A model generated the notes under the pieces. It made no database searches. It saw only the letters and a list, made by a program, of their open reading frames with translations, and was not told the DNA's origin. The translations under genes were made by a program, and so were the position numbers. From the NCBI GenBank assembly GCA_028817755.1, contig JAPPPA010000238.1, positions 1 through 5,451 on the forward strand: a DNA stretch of 5,451 bases, written 5' to 3'. Every line of letters begins with the position of its first letter. Position 1 is the first letter of the stretch. This document shows positions 1-5,198 of the stretch, piece by piece. The stretch comes from Gammaproteobacteria bacterium. Lineage in GTDB: Bacteria > Pseudomonadota > Gammaproteobacteria > JAPPPA01.

Positions 1-511
1 GATCACTACCAAGCGAATAGGTATGGGCGCTTAAATCAAGCCGAGCATTGCGGTCGCGTATCATTTCACGTGCGGCTTCTCGCAGCATGTTTTTGGTTGC
101 GGAAGTGATGGTGGTTTCGTCAAAAACAAACTTCACCTCAAAATAGCGTAAATAACGGCCAGATTCGCATGGCCCGCCGTGCTCAGGGCAATTTGGCACG
201 GGGCAGCCGCAGATATCCACGGCCAAGCCCGCCCCCGTTACAGGGCAGTTATCAAAACTATCTGCAACGCCATCTTTATCAGAGTCGATTAAAGAGCCGG
301 GTAAGGCGGCTGCTTGATTTACTGCTACGCCATCTATATGAACGTGTTGCTGCGCCGGCACGGTTTCTGGTAAAGGTCTAACTGACGGGGGCATATAGAT
401 TCTATAGCCCGGCCGATTGTCGTTTGCTGCATATGCCGCAGTGATAAGCAGGAGGCCCCCGGCAACCATGGTGACGAGATAAATAAGCAGTTGATTTAGC
501 GGGTTAGACAT
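1..511 (-). CDS. OmpA-family protein with TSP3 repeat, N-terminal part (C-terminus beyond window)
   Basis: This gene is read from ATG at 511-509 and stays open for 170 codons to the left edge, so only the N-terminus is present. Residues 1-28 form a signal peptide: hydrophobic stretch about 8-27, then AYA before the likely cleavage. No lipobox Cys is seen. Residues about 76-104 match a thrombospondin type-3 calcium-binding repeat (DSDKDGVADSFDNCP), the usual linker in OmpA-like proteins, followed by a Cys-rich patch (C89, C101, C103, C108, C115). From about residue 124 the protein enters an OmpA/MotB-like peptidoglycan-binding domain (VKFVFDETTIT, then a helix, then LSAHTYSLGSD). There is no N-terminal beta-barrel, so it is probably a periplasmic, envelope-anchored protein. 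The Asp of the usual GHTD motif is replaced by Tyr165. The start is the only ATG after an in-frame stop at 553-551 that keeps the whole signal peptide; no good Shine-Dalgarno precedes it. It is divergent from the pilus operon, and a functional link to it is not shown. Confidence 0.85.
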   Translation of the reverse strand, partial: MSNPLNQLLIYLVTMVAGGLLLITAAYAANDNRPGYRIYMPPSVRPLPETVPAQQHVHIDGVAVNQAAALPGSLIDSDKDGVADSFDNCPVTGAGLAVDICGCPVPNCPEHGGPCESGRYLRYFEVKFVFDETTITSATKNMLREAAREMIRDRNARLDLSAHTYSLGSD

Positions 512-549
512 TAGTTGACGGTGTGTTGCGGGTAGTACGATGAATAAAT

Positions 550-567
550 GTTAGCTAATGAGCCAAC
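550..567. promoter_or_regulatory. 18-bp imperfect dyad, candidate operator
   Basis: The sequence GTTAGCTAATGAGCCAAC is symmetric at 7 of 9 base pairs around its centre at 558/559, and has a perfect TTAGCTAA core inside its left part. It ends 9 bp before the -35 box of the pilus promoter, with its centre about 53 bp upstream of the predicted transcription start. That is a typical place for an activator site, and it also lies in the upstream region of the divergent OmpA-like gene. No regulator family is recognised from the motif. Function is inferred from symmetry and position only. Confidence 0.35.
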
Positions 568-576
568 TTGCATTTG

Positions 577-605
577 TTGACAGAAAAGCTTAACCTCTCT
601 AGATA
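577..605 (+). promoter_or_regulatory. sigma70 promoter of the pilus operon
   Basis: A perfect -35 hexamer TTGACA (577-582) is separated by exactly 17 bp from TAGATA (600-605), which matches the -10 consensus TATAAT at 4 of 6 positions, including the key A2 and final-half AT pattern in part. Transcription would start near 612, giving a leader of about 74 nt before the pilin ATG at 686. It is the only strong promoter seen in the intergenic region and faces the pilus genes. Confidence 0.7.
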
Positions 606-620
606 ACCATGTGTTTAATT

Positions 621-645
621 CGGTTTGCCGGGGGCGGCAGTACCG
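621..645 (+). promoter_or_regulatory. GC-rich hairpin in the 5' leader of the pilin mRNA
   Basis: CGGTTTGCC (621-629) can pair with GGCAGTACCG (636-645) through nine pairs, one of them G-U, with a single bulged T and a six-base loop GGGGGC. It begins about 9 nt after the predicted transcription start, so it would cap the 5' end of the abundant pilin mRNA. A 5' hairpin of this kind can protect against RNase E, or it may be a binding site. It does not match a riboswitch class I recognise. No T-tract follows, so it is not a terminator. Confidence 0.4.
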
Positions 646-675
646 AGGGGTAGAATTGAATTTAACTAACTTTTT

Positions 676-680
676 GGGGG
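676..680 (+). promoter_or_regulatory. Shine-Dalgarno of the major pilin gene
   Basis: GGGGG lies 5 nt before ATG at 686 and decides the start. The reading frame is open further upstream to a GTG at 611, but that codon coincides with the predicted transcription start, has no Shine-Dalgarno, and would bury the signal peptide 25 residues inside the protein. Confidence 0.65.
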
Positions 681-685
681 TAGAT

Positions 686-1339
686 ATGAAAAAGTTAAGT
701 CTAGCGGCAGCGGTTGCTGCGACAGCTTTAGTTACTAATGTTCACGCCGTGGACGATACCATGAACAACATCGTAACCGTTACAGAGGCCTGTGATGTGG
801 TTGCGATCGGTGTCGACTTTGGTCAAGTCGGTACTCCAACGCCTGCTGCGGGTCATTCAACATTTACAGCTAACACAGCGTTGTTGAGTACTAATGCCCT
901 TCAGTCGACAGGTCACGGTGGTGCGGCAGCTGATGATGGTAAAAGTTTGACACTTAGTCTGCTTGGTGTGAATGTCCCTGTGCCATTTACTGCAGCATCT
1001 GGTGTGTTTGTCTTCTGTACGAGTGCGCCTGGTACGATCGAAATTACGGGTACTAATGTTGATAGCGCGCCGGTTGCTTTACCTAAAGATCTAAGTGGTG
1101 CTGCATCTCCAGTTACTGTTGAAAGTAAGATGGATGACTTGGGTGCTGGTAGTGATCAGTTGGATTACAGCTTTACTTTCGGTGCGCCGACTGCGTTGGC
1201 TACGCCAGCAACATTGCCATCGATTATTAGTACACCATTTATTGGCAGTTACTTAGTAACAGGTGCGTCTATTGATGGTAGCCAAAGCGTGGCGGCTGGT
1301 TTCTATCAAGATACCGTGACGGTAACCGTTACTCCGTAA
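686..1339 (+). CDS. Probable major pilin subunit, spore-coat-U/Csu-like, secreted
   Basis: This is a 217-residue exported protein and the likely main structural subunit of an archaic chaperone-usher pilus. Residues 1-21 form a clear Sec signal peptide (MKK, an Ala-rich core, then VHA before VDD). The mature part is rich in Thr, Ala, Val and Gly with very few Lys or Arg, as in beta-rich pilins. A short N-terminal segment (about 27-34) could be the donor strand. It is followed by CDVVAIGVDFG (C36), the equivalent of the SCPU opening motif, then C111 as probable disulfide partner, LDYSFTF, and a C-terminal GFYQDTVTVTVTP that matches the G-Y-D-T-V-x-V end of SCPU subunits. It is longer than usual for a single SCPU domain, mainly between the two cysteines, and ends in Pro instead of an aromatic residue. 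It stands first in the operon behind the strong promoter and is followed by its own terminator, which fits high expression. Assignment to the fold is good; identity with any named pilin is not claimed. Confidence 0.75.
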   Translation: MKKLSLAAAVAATALVTNVHAVDDTMNNIVTVTEACDVVAIGVDFGQVGTPTPAAGHSTFTANTALLSTNALQSTGHGGAAADDGKSLTLSLLGVNVPVPFTAASGVFVFCTSAPGTIEITGTNVDSAPVALPKDLSGAASPVTVESKMDDLGAGSDQLDYSFTFGAPTALATPATLPSIISTPFIGSYLVTGASIDGSQSVAAGFYQDTVTVTVTP

Positions 1340-1354
1340 GCGACTTTAGATGTC

Positions 1355-1391
1355 AAAAAGCCCAGTGAGCTTTGCTCGCTGGGCTTTTTTT
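1355..1391 (+). terminator. Intrinsic terminator between pilin and chaperone genes
   Basis: The arms 1359-1370 (AGCCCAGTGAGC) and 1374-1385 (GCTCGCTGGGCT) form a 12-bp stem with one G-T wobble and a TTT loop. Seven T residues end at 1391, and an A-run at 1355-1359 lets the stem extend. It is a textbook Rho-independent terminator starting 15 nt after the pilin stop. The chaperone gene begins only 55 nt later with no convincing promoter of its own, so partial read-through probably sets the subunit-to-assembly-protein ratio. Confidence 0.88.
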
Positions 1392-1434
1392 ATGCCTTTC
1401 GGTATGGGTAATATTGATATAGTTTGGGCTTTGT

Positions 1435-1442
1435 AAGGGGGG
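1435..1442 (+). promoter_or_regulatory. Shine-Dalgarno of the chaperone gene
   Basis: AAGGGGGG precedes ATG at 1447, with 6 nt between AAGGGG and the start. It supports this start, which also gives a complete signal peptide. Confidence 0.6.
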
Positions 1443-1446
1443 CTTA

Positions 1447-2235
1447 ATGTTGCGCGCGATACAGCTTTTGATTTTTTTGGGGCTTGTTCTCAGTAGTGTG
1501 TCTAGTGTTCACGCTGCGTCCGGCTTTCGAGTAATGCCTCTGCGCTTAGACTTTGGTCCAGGTGCAAACACTAATGAGCTTAAGTTGACCAACTTAACTA
1601 ACACGCCGATGGTGTTGCAGGTCAACTTAAAAGAGTGGACTCAGGAAAACGGTGTTGATAAGTACACTGACAGCAAGGATTTGTTTTTTGCGCCTCCTAT
1701 AGTCAGAGTGCCGGCGTCTAGTGAGACTGTTATTCGTTTTCGAATGAAAGTTGGTGCAGACCGTGTGCGGCAAAAGTCGTATCGAGTATTTGTTGAGCAA
1801 ATCACAAATGGCGCCGCTGCCGATACTCCAACTGGTAGTGTTTTTCGCTTGCGTTTCGGTATTCCCGCTTTTATCGAGCCTATTGAACAGGCCCAAGTTG
1901 ATCCTGTGATCAATTTAGAGCGTGTTGCACCTAATCACGTGCGAGCCATGGTTACTAATAATGGTCAAATGCACTTGAAGGTTATTCAGGCCCGTATATA
2001 CCCGGCTGGGGTGAACGAAAAACGCCCGCCAGCGGCGGGGCATTTTGCGATGGCTACCAATAGTCAGAACCAAACAGCTTATGTTTTACCGGGGAGCACT
2101 CAGGTCTGGGACTTGGTGAGTACCGAACCATTTCCTAATGATGCGCGTTTGCTGTTATGGACAGACTACAAGTCTAACCGCCCTGTGGCGCCTTTCTCAC
2201 CGGCGGGTTATGTATGGATGAATCTGCCTAAATAG
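1447..2235 (+). CDS. Periplasmic pilus chaperone (PapD-like, archaic CsuC-type)
   Basis: The 262-residue product is a periplasmic chaperone that binds pilus subunits after Sec export, supplies the missing beta strand, and delivers them to the usher. Residues 1-23 are the signal peptide (hydrophobic 5-21, VHA cleavage site). The N-terminal Ig-like domain starts with FRVMPLRLDF (27-36) and continues with the family hallmarks LKLTN, LFFAPPIVRVPA (79-90, the PP-x-V-R-x-P signature), VIRFRM (95-100) and the strand KSYRVFVEQI (110-119), the equivalent of the conserved YR-hydrophobic-E motif. SVFRLRFGIPAFIEP (131-145) is the subunit-binding G1-strand region that leads into the second domain (about 150-262). 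Length is normal for the family. It lies between the pilin terminator and the usher, 8 nt before the usher start. Family assignment is firm; the archaic class follows from the SCPU-type subunits beside it. Confidence 0.93.
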   Translation: MLRAIQLLIFLGLVLSSVSSVHAASGFRVMPLRLDFGPGANTNELKLTNLTNTPMVLQVNLKEWTQENGVDKYTDSKDLFFAPPIVRVPASSETVIRFRMKVGADRVRQKSYRVFVEQITNGAAADTPTGSVFRLRFGIPAFIEPIEQAQVDPVINLERVAPNHVRAMVTNNGQMHLKVIQARIYPAGVNEKRPPAAGHFAMATNSQNQTAYVLPGSTQVWDLVSTEPFPNDARLLLWTDYKSNRPVAPFSPAGYVWMNLPK

Positions 2236-2243
2236 TTGCGTCG

Positions 2244-4706
2244 TTGAGTAAGGGGCTGAAAATTTGTGGGGTGTTAGCAGCTTGTGTGCTGAGCCCTTCT
2301 CTATGGGCAAATATAGATGCATGCAATCATCGCTTTTCTGGGCCGGAAGAGGCGCTGGCGGCATCTGAATACAACTCATTGCTATTGCTCCCGACCTTGA
2401 ATGGCTTTTTAGCAGGGCAGGCGACGCAGTTCTTGCGTCAACGTTGTGGTGATATTTATGTGCGTGAGGCTGATGCACGTTTTTGGCGATTGTTAACCCA
2501 CAATCGTCCTGCAACGTTGTTAGATGGCGAGTACTGGGTGAATTTGTCTGAATTTCCGGGCCTTGAGGTAGAAATCGACCCGGTTAAGCAAAAGGCTAAC
2601 TTGCTGGCGGTGCCAGAGATTTTGGCGATCAGTATTGTTGATTATGACCAACCGTCTGCGCCAGTATTGACGAAGCAAGCTTACGGGGCCTATTTAGATT
2701 ACAGCTTGTTTGGGCTTTCTCCTCGAAACGGGGACGCTGCGTTGTCGGCTAATGTCGATGTTGGCTTGATGACCCCTCATGGGGTGCTCAGTTCGCGGTG
2801 GGGCTATCAAGATGTCGAGGCCGGCGATAATGTTCAACGCGTTAGCACCGTTTTTCAGAAAGATATCATTCCATGGACGGCCCGTTTAAATATCGGTGAC
2901 GTGACGGGGAGCGGGCAGCAATGGACGGGTGCAGCCACCCTTGGCGGCGTTCGTTTGTTTTCCAATTACCAAATCAGGCCCGGCTTGATTACGGTTCCCG
3001 TGACTCATTACCGCTTATTAAACCCATCGTTGTCAGGCGGTGAACTACGACAGCGTTACTGGCCTAGGGATGAGAACTCCACCGGAGCACAGTTCCGATA
3101 TTTGGTTCCGGGAGGTTTGCCCCCGGGACCGGTCGACTTTGCAAACGTGCCTATAGGGCGTAATCAGATTACGACGGCAGAGCTGGTCACTACCGAAGGC
3201 AATGTTATTGCCGTAGAGCAAAAGCACTTTTATAACCGAGGCCTTATTCGCCAAGGGTTACACCAATATGACGTTAGCTTTGGTTTGCAGCGTACTTCGG
3301 ACTTCTCTAATAACTATAGAGAATTTGCTGCGTTGGGGGCTTATCGTTACGGCTTGACCGCCGGTATTACCTTAGAAAGTGGCTTTCTATATAGCGACAG
3401 TCATAAGTTAATTGAGTTTGGTGGCTCATTAGTCATTCCTTGGGTGGGTTCTGGCCGGTTGTTATTTGGTCACAGCCGTAACGAAATAGGTGGTTCCCCG
3501 TTGTCGGATGATGCGGTTAGTTTTGACTTTTCAAATCGCTTTCGCTGGATTGGTTGGTCTGCAGGCTATGAGGCTAGAGGCCGCCGTTTTGGGGGGCTTA
3601 ACTTTGATGGCGATGGTGGTTTTAAAGACCAAGTCAGAAGTAGTTTGTCACTGGAGTTAAGCCCAAGAGATCGTATTGGGCTCAGTAGCCAGTGGGCGAC
3701 TCATTACGAGGACGGGCGTAGCCGCCGCCATGCCTTTGTTTATTCGCGTTCTTTTGTGGGTGGTGGGGTGTTGTCTTTAACAGTGGCTAGGGCGATTGAT
3801 AATGAAGGTAGTAGCGATACTGGGTTTTTAAGTTTGTCTTTGCCGATAGGTGTGGTGTCCAATTGGTTGGGTCGAGGAGGCTTTAAGTCGAAGGCAGGAA
3901 AAGAAAAGCCAATCTTTAATTTGAATCAAACTCGTTTAGGTGTCTCTAGTGCTCGTGCTGAATCGGGAGATATTTCCACTGTCAGCAATATACGCTTACG
4001 AGGTGATAAGGGCGGTAACCCTTATTCTCTGAGTCTTTCAAATGTATGGGGGCAAGAGCAGGTATCCGTGTCTGCTGGTTATGTGCACCCTAAGTTTGTG
4101 GCTTCTTTTTCTACTAGCCTTGAAGACGGTGAGGTTGGAGCCGTTGGTGGCAGTTTATTAGGTAGCTTTGTCTATACCGACAAGACCGTTCAGGCGCATC
4201 GCCAGAATTTCGGCAGCTACGCTTTGGTGAAAATGGGCGAGGATGCTGAGGGTGTTAGAGTGAATGGCACGCCTGCAAACACAAGTGGTACAGCGTTGGT
4301 GAGTGGTTTGCAGTCTTATCAGCAAGCGAGCGTGGTGATTGATCGCCGCGATTTACCGATAAGTGCGCGTTATCTGGCTGAGGATTTAACAATTATTCCC
4401 GGGCTTAGAACAGTATCGATCTTGGATGTTCCCGTGAGCTATCCACAAAGTGTGTTGGTTACTTTGAAATATAAGGATGCTCGGGGTAATTTGAACTACG
4501 TTCCGGTAGGAGCAAGTGCGAGAGAATTGGGGCAGAAAGAATGGCACCCAGTTGGGACAGAGGGACTTTTGTATCTGCCTGATGTGTCTGAGAATGCCAA
4601 AATTGAAGTTCAAACGGCTTCTGGTATCTGCGAATTCAGTATAACTGTGCCGAAAAATGTCTCTCCAGACGATATTCCAGACCTGGGCACTTATGAGTGT
4701 ATATAG
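2244..4706 (+). CDS. Outer-membrane usher (FimD/PapC family, archaic CsuD-type)
   Basis: The 820-residue product is the outer-membrane assembly platform that receives chaperone-subunit complexes and extrudes the pilus. Residues 1-22 are a signal peptide (ending SLWA). The periplasmic N-terminal domain spans about 35-130 (LLLLPTLNG, YWVNLSEFPG) and includes C27 and C68, which may pair. The barrel begins near 145 (AYGAYLDYSLFG) and runs to about 650. The plug region is recognisable by PPGPVDFANVP (293-303) and by the HFYNRGLIRQGLHQYDVSFG return to the barrel. The C-terminal domains follow: SYALVKMGEDAEGVRVNG near 658, the P-G region near 715, NLNYVPVGA near 747, and a terminal Cys pair C796 and C819, as in archaic ushers. 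The start is TTG at 2244. An in-frame stop at 2229-2231 excludes anything upstream except ATA, and later candidates lose the positive N-region of the signal peptide. No Shine-Dalgarno precedes the TTG, so translational coupling to the chaperone gene is likely. The segment before PPGP is divergent. The frame is intact throughout. Confidence 0.93.
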   Translation: MSKGLKICGVLAACVLSPSLWANIDACNHRFSGPEEALAASEYNSLLLLPTLNGFLAGQATQFLRQRCGDIYVREADARFWRLLTHNRPATLLDGEYWVNLSEFPGLEVEIDPVKQKANLLAVPEILAISIVDYDQPSAPVLTKQAYGAYLDYSLFGLSPRNGDAALSANVDVGLMTPHGVLSSRWGYQDVEAGDNVQRVSTVFQKDIIPWTARLNIGDVTGSGQQWTGAATLGGVRLFSNYQIRPGLITVPVTHYRLLNPSLSGGELRQRYWPRDENSTGAQFRYLVPGGLPPGPVDFANVPIGRNQITTAELVTTEGNVIAVEQKHFYNRGLIRQGLHQYDVSFGLQRTSDFSNNYREFAALGAYRYGLTAGITLESGFLYSDSHKLIEFGGSLVIPWVGSGRLLFGHSRNEIGGSPLSDDAVSFDFSNRFRWIGWSAGYEARGRRFGGLNFDGDGGFKDQVRSSLSLELSPRDRIGLSSQWATHYEDGRSRRHAFVYSRSFVGGGVLSLTVARAIDNEGSSDTGFLSLSLPIGVVSNWLGRGGFKSKAGKEKPIFNLNQTRLGVSSARAESGDISTVSNIRLRGDKGGNPYSLSLSNVWGQEQVSVSAGYVHPKFVASFSTSLEDGEVGAVGGSLLGSFVYTDKTVQAHRQNFGSYALVKMGEDAEGVRVNGTPANTSGTALVSGLQSYQQASVVIDRRDLPISARYLAEDLTIIPGLRTVSILDVPVSYPQSVLVTLKYKDARGNLNYVPVGASARELGQKEWHPVGTEGLLYLPDVSENAKIEVQTASGICEFSITVPKNVSPDDIPDLGTYECI

Positions 4707-4713
4707 GGTGAGG
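4705..4713 (+). promoter_or_regulatory. Shine-Dalgarno of the second subunit gene, overlapping the usher stop
   Basis: AGGGTGAGG begins inside the usher TAG stop (4704-4706) and ends 2 nt before ATG at 4716. AGGG sits 7 nt from the start. Ribosomes finishing the usher would occupy this site, so the two genes are probably translationally coupled. Confidence 0.55.
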
Positions 4714-4715
4714 TC

Positions 4716-5198
4716 ATGAAGATTAGCTATGCATTTGGTGTTGTGTTGATGCTGCTTGTACTCCCAAGCCAAGTTAATGCTGCTCGGTCATGCTCTTTTC
4801 CAAGCCCCGGGGGAACCTTGGTTAACTTCGGTGAATATTTTAGTGGTAGCGCCCTGGATGTTGATGGCACGGGTAGCTTCGAAATTTTGTGTACAGATAC
4901 AGCACCGGTGCCGCTGCCGTTTAATTACACGGTAACAATTAACCAAGGTAACTCGAATACTTTTGCGTATCGAGAAATGCAGTTTGCTGGTGAAGCGGTG
5001 CAATACCAGCTGTACACGGACATTCTTCGAACCACCGTACTAGGTGATCCGTTATTGGATGCGTCTACCGCTGCTAAAAGCGGGATTTGTATAGCCAATG
5101 CCAATTGCATCATTGAAATTCACGGCCGGATTTTTGCTGGCCAATTTATTAGCGGTGGTGGTTACAGTGATGCAGTGGTCGTGGACTTTCAGTTTTAG
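4716..5198 (+). CDS. Spore coat U (SCPU) domain pilus subunit, minor or tip
   Basis: This is a 160-residue secreted subunit and a clearer SCPU match than the first gene. Residues 1-22 are the signal peptide (VNA cleavage). The mature protein contains one SCPU domain: C26, VNFGEYFSGSALDVDGTGSF (36-55), C59, YTVTINQGNS, YREM (85-88), VQYQLYTDILRTTVLGD (95-111), HGRIFAGQF (136-144) and a C-terminal GGYSDAVVVDFQF ending in Phe. C26-C59 is the standard disulfide; an extra close pair, C125 and C131, suggests a second small loop. It starts 9 nt after the usher and is the last gene of the operon, the place where the Csu operon carries its tip adhesin. However, it has only one domain, so it lacks the separate adhesin domain of a CsuE-like tip protein. 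It may be a tip, an initiator or a minor shaft subunit. No terminator follows, and its stop overlaps the convergent neighbour by 4 nt. Confidence 0.88.
   Translation: MKISYAFGVVLMLLVLPSQVNAARSCSFPSPGGTLVNFGEYFSGSALDVDGTGSFEILCTDTAPVPLPFNYTVTINQGNSNTFAYREMQFAGEAVQYQLYTDILRTTVLGDPLLDASTAAKSGICIANANCIIEIHGRIFAGQFISGGGYSDAVVVDFQF

Noticed and set aside
169..381. 70-codon plus-strand reading frame rich in Arg and Leu
   Set aside because: It lies opposite the OmpA-like gene, whose signal peptide, TSP3 repeat and OmpA motifs are clear; the plus-strand frame is its shadow.
515..541. Second TTGACG box in the intergenic region (515-520) as a promoter
   Set aside because: No -10 hexamer at the right distance: TACGAT at 536-541 gives only a 15-bp spacer and a weak match.
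512..600. Promoter for the divergent OmpA-like gene on the minus strand
   Set aside because: Only weak combinations were found (for example TTGGCT with a TATTCA-like box at short spacing). A promoter must exist, but I could not place it.
621..660. Cyclic-di-GMP or other riboswitch in the pilin leader
   Set aside because: The leader is only about 74 nt with one simple hairpin. The conserved GEMM core and other known aptamer motifs are not seen.
611..685. Upstream extension of the pilin reading frame to GTG at 611
   Set aside because: The codon lies at the predicted transcription start, has no Shine-Dalgarno, and would put 25 residues in front of a normal MKK signal peptide. ATG at 686 with GGGGG upstream is the start.
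1395..1423. Possible separate promoter for the chaperone gene (TATAGT at 1418-1423)
   Set aside because: The -10-like box has no acceptable -35 at 16-18 bp; the best upstream hexamers match poorly. Not supported without start-site mapping.
3010..3115. Pair of compensating frameshifts in the usher
   Set aside because: The other two frames either contain stops or give no usher-like sequence, and the used frame flows directly into PPGPVDFANVP. Natural divergence is the simpler reading.
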